Position numbers and translations under genes: made by a program. DNA of 64,000 nt from Costus lasius (Eukaryota > Streptophyta > Magnoliopsida > Zingiberales > Costaceae), in contig JANVAS020000239.1 in the NCBI GenBank assembly GCA_027563935.2, positions 3,224,001 to 3,288,000 on the forward strand, in the 5' to 3' direction. Under the pieces are notes generated by a model that was not told the DNA's origin, searched no databases, and was given only the letters and a program-made list of their open reading frames with translations. Below, piece by piece: positions 56,279-64,000 of the stretch. The number at the start of each line of letters is the position of its first letter. Positions within the stretch are counted from its first letter, which is position 1.

Positions 56279-58144
56279 TGATAGGGTTCCGCAAGTGCAC
56301 GGAATTATCGAAGTAATAAAAATATCGATCCATAGAGACCTTATTGTTAATTACCAAATAATTGTTTTCTCACTAGCTAAGTAAACTGAATATGATGAAA
56401 GTAAGCAGTATAGCTAACACGAAGGATAATCATAGCGATAAACATGGGACTAGGGTTTCATCCACCTTGATTTCAATGATAAGATATAATTAAAGGTTCG
56501 TCAATCAAATCTTGCTATGATAAAGACCTAATTTACTTCATAAAAGAATTATCTCACTTTCATGCAGACAATAACGCAGGGACCAATCCTTGCTTTCGCA
56601 CAAGATCTATCCCAACGCTGCAGATAAGTAAACCATCGACACAGAACTCAAGGATCACTTTCGTGCATCCGAATTCTAAGTTGATCATCACAAGTGGAGC
56701 CTCAAGAATCACTTTCGTGCATCCGAGTCTTAACACAGGTTCTACCTAGGGTTCTCCAATGTTCCGATCCTCACTTTCGTGCAAGATCTCTATGTTTGAC
56801 ACAATAACTCAATCCTAGATTAATATTATTAAACATGGCAATTAATCTACTAGGACAGATCAAGTTGGATCTAACCTAAGGAAGGGATCCTAACAAGCAA
56901 TTCTAGGGTTCCAAGTTCTCAAGCAAATCACCTTTCAGTCTCATTGCGAAAACTCTAAAACATGGATAATAACATAGATCTATAGAAAGTTAAAGACAAT
57001 TCATCACAAAAGTAGAATTATCACAACGAAGATCATCATGACGAAAAAAAGAAGAATTATATAATCATTAGAAATCAAAGGGATTAAACCCTATGTCCCA
57101 AAATATGTCTAAGCTTGCATGGAGGAAAAAATACAATGAATCATAGTCTCAGAGTGATTTGAAAATGAAAAGAAAGGAGAAACAACTTTACACCACGGCT
57201 GTAAAAGAGTTTACAGCCGTAATTTGCTTCGATGAACAGCGTTGTCACCGCTATTTTGTTGATTTATCTTCCGATTGGACTCCAAATGCTCTGAAACTTC
57301 TGTGGTGTCTTCATCCCCTCCAGGAAACGCTTCTACATGAAAATTACGCCTCTTGGTGCGAGGCCAAACCCTAGCCACCTTTCTGGATATTTATCTCTGG
57401 ATACGTGATAAAAGTTTCTCTTTTTGGTGCGTATGTCTTCGTCTCTTAAATACAAAGCAGCAGCAACTTTCGGATTCCAATTTGGAGCTCTAGATCAAAA
57501 GTTATGGCCCAAACAAGTTTCAGCCATGGAAAACTCGCGATTTTGACTGGAAATTACGGCCGTGTAATAATTTACGGTAGTGCCGTATTTTCATTCTGTG
57601 CACCGAAAGTCAAAATTATGGCCCGTAAAATATTTCCCGATGATGCCCTAAAATCAGATGATTTCTCTGGTCTGGATCACCTGGGAAATACGATACCTTA
57701 GAATCGTTTACGGCCGTGCCGTAAAATCAGCAAAGGTTTCTGTTCTGAAAGCGCTGAAAAATACGGCGGTACCATAAAATCACAAAAACTTTTTGTTCGG
57801 AATATCCTCCAAATTACGGTAGTGTTCTGATTTTGCGATATAGTCTGAAATTACGGTACCGTAAAATGGATTACGGCACTGCCGTATTTTGGTGAGTTGC
57901 TCCGTTTTGCGTAAAATTTCTTGGGTGACCTCTCTTGATCATGGTAACTCTTTTATGCGATTGATTTTGCTTGAAAATGCCTTGAAATAATGCCTTTTTG
58001 CCTGAAAACCATGAAAAACCAAAATAGAAGTAGACTTTGCAATATTTGATGAATTCAGCATAAAAATAAGCAAAAAGATCCTCAATTTCGCATGAAAAGA
58101 TACATAGAATGATACAAAATATACTCTATATTTTGGTGTCATCA
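56279..58144 (-). repeat. RE2 5' LTR (minus orientation)
   Basis: 1866 bp, ends as in 1693-3552, followed on the plus strand by TATAG (58145-58149). The palindrome array at 57190-57893 corresponds to 2605-3312, with one stretch near 57765 shortened. Short frames inside it match those of the other LTR and are not genes. Confidence 0.93.
57190..57893. repeat. ACGG/CCGT palindrome array, second LTR copy
   Basis: Includes TTACGGTAGTGCCGTA (57581), TTACGGCCGTGCCGTAA (57708) and TTACGGTACCGTAA (57851). Compared with the first LTR, several palindromes have changes in one arm only and others keep both arms. Confidence 0.78.
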
Positions 58145-58149
58145 TATAG

Positions 58150-59130
58150 GCAGCGCCTCCTTGACCAATATAGTAGCCTACACCAAGGGTCGGGTACCAT
58201 CGAGGAATACCGAACTCGTGTTGTCTAAGTTTAAGAACGAGCTCCGTTCGGACATCCGACGGGCCCTACCCACTTATGGTTCGGAGACGTTAGATCAAAC
58301 CTTCTAGCGCACTCGAGACATCGAGCAAGAGCTGCGCACTGTGGCTAAGCACAGCGAGTTTGGTACCCATCGGCGCCCGTTCCCTAGCGGGTCCCCATCC
58401 GTCCACCATTGGACTGAGCGCACTGAACCTCGTTCGAGCCCACGGCTTGTACCCAAAACCCATGGCTCCCCATGACGTCCAGCTCCTGAGGCTTCCATCT
58501 CTCGCTCCAGTTGGGAAGAGAAGGGCAAGGCCCCCATCATTGGGTCATTTGAACAAGTCCATTGCTTCAATTGCCTTCAGCCGAGTCACTACTCCCGGGA
58601 TTGTCCCAAGAAGTCCGCCATAGCGAACAAACCCCATTCTCATGTCTCCACCATCACCCGCGAGCGCGTGCAGCATGATGTCGAAGCTGAATGTTTCTCA
58701 AGTGGCGATAAGTCGGATCACCCCACACTCGCGGTTACGTGGTGCACCCTTGTCCAAACCCCGCCCTCCGAGGATTGGAGGCGCACGAGCATTTTTAAAA
58801 CTTACATCAAGTGCAACAGGCACTCTTGTAAGATCGTCATTGACGGGGGGAGTAGCTTGTACGTGATCTCCCAGACCGCGATCACGTGCTTTGGCCTCCC
58901 ACTTGAACCTCACCCAAAGCCCTATTTGATCGCATGGGTGGACACGTAGAGTCTTCTAGTCACCCACCGATGCCAAGTTCCCATCGCTTTTGGGGACTAT
59001 CTTGACAAGGTGTGGTGCGATGTGGTGGCTATGGATGTCGCCCACATTCTTTTAGGACGCCCTTGGCTTTATGATAGAGATGTAGTCCACTATGGCCGGT
59101 CAAACACTTATGTGCTTGACCACAATGACT
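58150..59130 (+). pseudogene. gag-pol: RE1 gag C-terminal half and protease
   Basis: It resumes the gag broken at 1692: the first codons read RQRLLDQYSSLHQGSGTIEEY, continuing RYVPPSY. The zinc knuckle CFNCLQPSHYSRDC is at 58563-58604. Protease has KIVIDGGSSLYVIS (Asp at about 58842), where many Ty3 proteases have D-S/T-G, and an ILLGRPWLYDRDVV segment near 59050. Stops and shifts are present: a stop after LSK near 58230, TAG at 58305, TAG after AWVDT at 58947 and TAG at 59130. The gag-protease region is recognisable but inactive. Confidence 0.8.
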
Positions 59131-59966
59131 AGAAAATCCGTTTGATCCCAGCAACGCCTAAGGAGCTGCATGCGTCCACATCTAAGGGTTTGATTGTCCC
59201 GCCTACACCTGCCCCTCTTGCACCCGCCGTGGTCTCCCTTATGCGCACCTCCGCGCTTATGCATGAGACCACCGAGTGTAGAGTTGTCAATGCCCTGATG
59301 GTGCGCGAGGCGCAGGATCCCTCACCCTCCACAAGCTCAATGCCTCCCCCGGAAGTGTTTGCTCTTTTGTCTGAATTTAGCTACATTAGCCCGGAGGAGT
59401 TAGCCCATGGACTCCCTCTGGATAGGGAGATCCAGCATGCGATTAACCTTGTCCCAGGAGCACCTCTCCCAAACTTGCCCCACCATCGACTTAACCCTAC
59501 AGAGCAGGAGCTGCAGCGTCAGGTGGATGTACTCTTCACCAAGGGGTACATCCGTGAGAGTCTATGTCCTTGTGTCGTCCCTACCCTGCTCACACCCAAG
59601 AAGGATGGGTCATGGCGCATGTGCATTGACAGCCGCGCCATCGTGGCGCATGCGCATTGACAGCCGTGCCATTAACTGCATAACTATCGAGTATCGGTTC
59701 CCCATACCTAAACTTTATGATATGTTGGACTTAGTTTCCAACGCATCTTGGTTCTCCAAGCTCGGCCTTCACAGCGGATATCACCAAGTGTGCATCCGCG
59801 AAGGCGACGAATGGAAAACCGCCTTCAAGACCAAGGATGGTCTTTACGAGTGGCTTGTCATGCCATTCGGGTTGTCCAATGCCCCCTCCACGTTCATGAC
59901 GCTGATGAGCCAAGTCCTCAAACCCTATATGGGTAAATTTCTTGTTGTCTACTTTGATGACATTTT
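59131..59966 (+). pseudogene. pol: RE1 reverse transcriptase, first part
   Basis: The frame opens with the protease-RT linker (LIPATPKELHASTSKGL) and RT motifs [38 protein letters not shown] and [14 protein letters not shown] 31-bp tandem duplication (59613-59643 and 59644-59674, starting TGGCGCATG) repeats the RMCIDSRAI region and shifts the frame. RT continues in the new frame with [39 protein letters not shown] and the catalytic VVYFDDI. It is cut at 59966 by S2 right after the YFDD motif. The motif set is that of Reina-like chromoviruses. Confidence 0.85.
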
Positions 59967-61659
59967 TGAAAGTCCCCTTAATCTAAGGGGGCCGAAACCC
60001 TAAGGGAGGCGCATATATAAAAACCGCATGGGAAGCTAGGGTTTCATAGAGATCTTAACATTTCATATGATCAACTTTTAATGCAAGGAGATTCTTACCA
60101 TTGCCATCACTTAGATGTTGTCTTGGAAGGAAAGGCGCAAGTGCTCCTTCTCCTAAGGTGACGCACACAAGAGATGTCGCCTACTCTTCTGTTGGTGCTC
60201 CTTGTGCTAGCAAGGTTCCAAGAAGTCGTTGTCGAATGGAAGGGGAGAGAATCCTTTGCTTAGCGATCACCTTCTTCCTTTTGCGTCCACCACTTGTTCC
60301 CACGAGAGTGCAAGCCTCTATACTCAAGTTGGCGACCGAAGAAAAGAATAGGCGAGAGATGAGAGCGTGAACGTGAGACATGCCCACGTTTAGAGAGGTG
60401 CTATCTAAAAATAGCAATCCACCTCTCAACGTTCACATGCGCATACCATGGGTTTACCCCAAGCGCAAACTTCTCTTCATCCTTTTGAACCATGCGCTCA
60501 CTTGAGCTGGTTCACATTGGTTCGGTTCACAAACCAAATAAGCCAAGCAACTAGTCCAAATCATAATTAAACCATAAGGCTCATGATCTGACCGTTGATC
60601 TCTAGATGCTGCTGATCTGACCGATCTAGCATTCATTCTCTCAATCGAAGCTTACCGATCTCAAGCCCTAATCAATCAAACATGATTAGACTAGATCTCA
60701 CTTACAATCAGAGATCAAATCCCTTTAAACTGAACCCAAACAATTCAGTCCAAACGATCTGACTTAAGTAAGCCATATCATCAAATTGTGCGACCCTGAG
60801 GGTTTCCTTTAAATGTCGGTAACGATAACTCACGTCATCACGATCAGTGAGGGGTATCAAGCAACACATCACTGTCTCCCCATATAAAGAAAAGAGTCTT
60901 CCAAGACTACACCCAAACCACAGCACAAGTGTGAATCAATTCACAAAGCATACATATTTCCTTTGCCACTGGATGTTCTTATTGGACAAGCGTGTCAAGC
61001 TTGTAGCTCCAATATGATGAGCATGATTAGATTAGATGAACACAGTCACCTGGGTATGGCCATACACTTTCTCAATCATCTCATCCAGGGGGGCCCCTTT
61101 AGAACATCACACTCCTTAAACAAGGAGACGGCAATCCTATATCTATCACTAGTGCCCTAACCTGACTCAAGCTCACCATCCAAGATAGTCTATAATCATT
61201 ATGTTTCAAATGATATTGAACTATCTCAAAACAATGACAATCATCATTTAGAAAACACAAGTGATCTCAAGTCAGAGGAAATGTGCCACTTGTCTCATTC
61301 AAGGAATATTCACATTGTGACAAACAATTGAACATCCTAGTAGGGTCTGTCCAGTACATCCAATGTACCCATGAGTCTACATCTTATTCCATGCTCGAAG
61401 CATCCTATAAGATTAGAACACATATTAGTCTCAATCATATCAAGGCTGTCTCATGTTCACCAAGATATCTCGACTAAGGACATATAGCATGTCAGCCCAG
61501 CTGAACAGCTTTGAGACATTATTCAGAAGAACATATATTGCAGCAGACAATGTAAACAACTGAATAATAACCATGCCTTTATAAACATAACAGTTTATTA
61601 CATGATACAGATACATTCCCACAGGCCTCAAACATTAGCCTTAAGGGCATACCCCAACA
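59967..61659 (-). repeat. S2: solo copia LTR in RE1 RT, minus orientation
   Basis: 1693 bp. On the minus strand it starts TGTTGGGGTATGCCC at 61659 and ends GGGGACTTTCA at 59967. ATTTT flanks it (59962-59966 and 61660-61664). No internal sequence accompanies it. It carries CTATTTTTAG (minus strand of 60405-60414) inside GCTAT...ATAGC, and the start exon ATGGCAATG (minus strand of 60107-60099) followed by GTAAGAAT, the donor closest to the plant consensus in this window. Confidence 0.93.
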
Positions 61660-61664
61660 ATTTT

Positions 61665-63053
61665 GACCTATAGTCGGACCCGAGATGATCACTTGGAGCA
61701 TCTCCGATCCACATTTGATCTCCTGCACAAGGATCACCTCTTCCTTAACACGAAGAAGTGCGCCTTCCTGACCACCTGAGTCCACTTTTTGTGGTACATC
61801 GTGCTTGACCAGGGTCTTTCTATTGACCCCCACCAAGATCGAGGCCAATCGTCACTAGCCCGAACCTCGCACTGTCTCTGAGCTTCGCAGTTTCCTCGGC
61901 CTCGTTGGTTTTTACCGTTGTTTCATCTAGGGGTTCAGCACAATTGCGACCCCTTTGACCCAATGCCTCTTGAAGGATGATTTTGAGTGGACACCTGCCA
62001 CTCAACGTGCCTTTGACGCCCTTAAGGATGCCCTATGCACAGCCCCAGTTCTTTGACTTCTCGACTTCTCGAAAGTCTTTGAAGTCGCTTGTGACGCCTC
62101 CGGCACCGGCATCGGTGGCACCCTTAGTCAAGAAGGCCACCCTGTAGCCTTCTTCAGTGAGAAATTGAACGCTGTTCGGCAGCATTAAATGACCTATGGC
62201 AAGGAGTTTTATGCGATCGTCCAGTCACTCCATCAGTGGAGGCACTACCTCCTCCACCGTGAGTTTGTCCTGTATAGCAACCATCAAGCCTTGTCTTTCT
62301 TCAATGATCAAAAGAAGTTGAGCACCCGCCACATGAAATGGGTCCAATACTTGCAGCAGTTCTCGTTTGTAATTAACCACAAGGCAGGTAAGGAGAATGT
62401 TGTTGCCGACGCATTGAGTCATGTTCGGACCCTTCTGTGTGTCAATACCTTTGACCACGTCAAGGAAGAGTACATGACCTGTTCTGATTTTGGCGCCACA
62501 TACGCCACCTTCACCGAGTCCTCTGACCCCGAGTCCCAATATCAGCTCTGCGAGGGCTATCTTTTCTTGGGGAACGGCTTGAGCATTCCTCGATCATCGC
62601 TTCGAGATCATCTTTTGCTCGAGCAGCACGCGGTCGGCATCGCCGGCCATCACTGCCACAACAAGACCCTTGAGTTGGCAGAGGAATGCTTCTTTTGGCC
62701 TTCCCTCTGTAAATTCGTTGTGCACATTGTGCGCCACTGTGGTACCTATCAAATGGCCAAACCTCGACCCGCGAACACTGGCCTCTACACCCCTTTACCG
62801 GTTGCTGAGGGACCTTGGCACGAACTCAGCATGGACTTTGTCCTTGGGCTGCCTCGGACAGCGTCCCATTTTGATTCTATCTATGTTGTTGTTGATCGGT
62901 TCTCAAAAATGGCACACTTCATCCCTTGTTCTCGCACAGCAGATGCATCCCACGGGGTTCACCTTTTGTCAAAGAGATTGTCCATCTCCATGGTCTCCCT
63001 TTCACCATTGTGTCCGATCGTGACACGCGATTTGTGAGCCACTTATGGCGCTC
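61665..63053 (+). pseudogene. pol: RE1 RT end, RNase H and integrase core
   Basis: It resumes just after the YFDD motif. The RT thumb (HLRSTFDLLHKDHLFLNTKKC) leads into SELRSFLGLVGFYR. RNase H has [18 protein letters not shown] near 62086 and LYSNHQALSFFND. Integrase begins with its finger (HHCHNKTLELAEECFF ... HCGTYQ, where the second Cys of the CxxC pair is Tyr), then SMDFVLGLP and [12 protein letters not shown]. Stops and shifts are frequent before 62189, where a 282-codon frame opens. The core ends at CPIVTRDL and, in the next frame, [13 protein letters not shown] at about 63050. Confidence 0.82.
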
Positions 63054-63565
63054 ACAATAGTGCAGGTCATCCGAGGTCTTGGGACACCATCCTCCCTATA
63101 GTGGAATTCACGTACAATAGTGCAGCAATTCAGTCTACGGGTCTTAGTCCCTTCCAGATTGTCTTGGGCCACCAATCGCATAAGCCCATTGACTTGCATG
63201 ACCTTCCCATGGAGTCCCACCTCTCTAAGCATGCATACTCATTTGCCCAGCATGTAGCAAGCTTGCATGATGAAGTTCGGCATCGTATCTTTTTGGGCAA
63301 CACTCATAATGCAATGAGGGCCAATGCGCTTCGTAGGCCACATCATTTCTCTATTGGTGAGTTGGTGAGGGTGCGCATCCACCTCGAGTGCCTTCCACAC
63401 AAGGCACATTTTAAGCTCTGGCCACGTTACATGGGGCCCTATGTGGATTGGCTGCAACGCCTATGTGCTGGACTTGCCCGAGAGCATGGGGATCGACCTT
63501 GTCTTCAATGTGGCAGACATCCTTCCCTTCCATGGACCATTAGAGGAGCCCATGGACACCGATGA
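63054..63565 (+). pseudogene. pol: RE1 integrase C-terminal part, after a deletion
   Basis: The segment between LWR and WDTILPIVEFTYNSA is missing. In relatives it carries the catalytic Glu (within a YHPQTDGQTE-type motif), so the integrase triad is incomplete. From 63101 a 154-codon frame continues with STGLSPFQIVLGHQSHKPIDL. It ends with a domain rich in Arg and His, containing KLWPRYMGPY, the counterpart of the GPY/F segment. After a frameshift, ESMGIDLVFNVADILPFHG (from about 63482) leads to the end of the coding region just before the purine tract. Confidence 0.8.
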
Positions 63566-63602
63566 GCCTCTTCCCCCTAGTTTCCGGAGAACTTTTCCAA
63601 CC

Positions 63603-63611
63603 GGGGGGAGT
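63603..63611 (+). other. RE1 polypurine tract
   Basis: GGGGGGAGT lies directly before TGATGCAGG, the start of the 3' LTR. Confidence 0.7.
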
Positions 63612-64000
63612 TGATGCAGGAGAAGCTAGCCCCAAAAAATGAGATGAACCTGAGGAGAAAACGCCCTTCAAAACTTTTATGCGAGCTAAATGTGGGCAGG
63701 CCATGAAGCCCATCACGGGTGTGACAGCCTCGGCAAGAAATCCATATTATAAGCATGGCCGTGTGACCCATCATGGGCAGGACATGATGAGCTCGGCGGA
63801 ATTCTGCGACACCGATCACGGCCATGAAGAGAAACACGGGCTGGCCATGATCGCCTCGACAGAAAACAAACTGGTGATTTCAGACTCGAATGCAGTCACG
63901 ACAGTGATGAGAAGCACGGCCAGGCCGTGATCACTTCGGCAGATTCTGGAGCACCTAATCACGGATGCCGTGAACAGAAGCACGGCCAGGCCGTGTTCAC
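63612..64000 (+). repeat. RE1 3' LTR, first 389 bases
   Basis: It starts TGATGCAGGAGAAG. From about 63700 it contains repeated degenerate units with CACGGCCAGGCCGTG palindromes (63916-63930 and 63981-63995), related CATGGCCGTGTG and GCTGGCCATGATC, and TCGGCAGA tails. The LTR end is outside the window. The short frame at 63679-63930 is repeat sequence, not a gene. Confidence 0.7.

Larger units (their letters stand above)
1693..58144 (-). mobile_element. RE2: gag-only (TR-GAG-like) LTR element, minus strand
   Basis: Two direct LTRs of 1860 and 1866 bp are flanked by TATAG and lie in RE1 gag. On the minus strand the order is 5' LTR (58144-56279), tRNA-Asp primer site (56272-56256), leader, gag start at 56013, the large RE3 insertion, gag zinc knuckle and acidic tail (9128-7866), about 2.6 kb of non-coding DNA interrupted by S1, a degenerate purine tract, and the 3' LTR. 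No protease, RT or integrase lies between gag and the 3' LTR. It therefore looks like a terminal-repeat retrotransposon with a gag domain, dependent on an autonomous partner. Loss of pol by deletion at the RE3 junction is possible but would require an unusual gene order. Confidence 0.88.
382..64000 (+). mobile_element. RE1: Reina-like Ty3 retrotransposon, outermost layer
   Basis: Pieces read in order on the plus strand: primer site (996), gag N-terminal half (1139-1692), the 56.5 kb RE2 insertion, gag C-terminal half with zinc knuckle and protease (58150-59130), RT (to 59966), solo LTR S2, RT end, RNase H and integrase (61665-63565), purine tract (63603) and start of the 3' LTR (63612). The RT stretch [20 protein letters not shown] and the protease-RT-RNaseH-integrase order place it in Ty3, most like the plant Reina chromoviruses. 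Gag carries stops and a frameshift, RT has a 31-bp duplication and integrase has a deletion. It is an old dead copy. The left boundary is approximate. Confidence 0.8.

Noticed and set aside
1..64000. A host gene, tRNA or rRNA gene, CRISPR array or bacterial operon
   Set aside because: Every coding signal recognised belongs to a retrotransposon, and no tRNA cloverleaf, rRNA motif or regularly spaced repeat-spacer array was seen.

Overview
The window is plant nuclear DNA made almost entirely of nested LTR retrotransposons. I found no host protein gene, rRNA, tRNA, CRISPR array or bacterial-type gene. Flowering-plant origin is inferred from Ty1/copia elements resembling the Angela/Tork lineage (LTRs starting TGTTGGGGTATGCCC), Ty3 chromovirus-type elements resembling Tekay/Del and Reina, and initiator-tRNA-Met and tRNA-Asp primer sites. 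The species cannot be named. All comparisons were made by eye.

Names used below, from outside to inside. RE1: Reina-like Ty3 element (+), about 382 to beyond 64000, whose gag is split at 1692/58150. RE2: minus-strand gag-only (TR-GAG-like) element, 1693-58144, with LTRs 1693-3552 and 56279-58144, TSD TATAG and a tRNA-Asp primer site. RE3: diverged copia element (+), 9129 to about 55914, inside RE2's gag and 3'-truncated. RE4: copia element 10621-19704 inside RE3's 5' LTR, TSD AGAGA, the most intact element. RE5: copia element 21672-53407 inside RE3's leader, TSD GTCTT, of which only the 5' LTR, leader, gag/protease and last 393 bp of the 3' LTR remain. RE6: copia element from 26096 inside RE5's protease. 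RE7: copia element ending at 53014 inside RE5's 3' LTR. RE8: Tekay-like Ty3 element 31315-42096 inside RE6's integrase, TSD GAAGG. S1 (5133-6836, in RE2) and S2 (59967-61659, in RE1's reverse transcriptase) are minus-strand solo LTRs of the RE4-RE7 family. The deepest chain is RE1 > RE2 > RE3 > RE5 > RE6 > RE8, six layers.

The LTR at 43906-45592 is a chimera: RE6-like up to about 44643 and RE7-like from about 44668. This fits recombination between RE6's 3' LTR and RE7's 5' LTR, which deleted the rest of RE5's pol and most of its 3' LTR.

The most interesting signal is a possible coding-start exon inside the copia LTRs. Every informative LTR carries ATG-GCN-(T/A)TG followed by a GTATGA or GTAAGA donor. 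An acceptor with a TACTGAC branch-like motif lies about 1.75-1.97 kb downstream, just before gag. Joining them gives an in-frame gag start in all four elements that can be tested, including two that lack the internal gag ATG. The intron would remove the primer-binding site, so spliced RNA could be translated but not reverse transcribed. This is a hypothesis from sequence only. The same LTRs carry a CArG/MEF2-like decamer at one position, usually within an inverted repeat.
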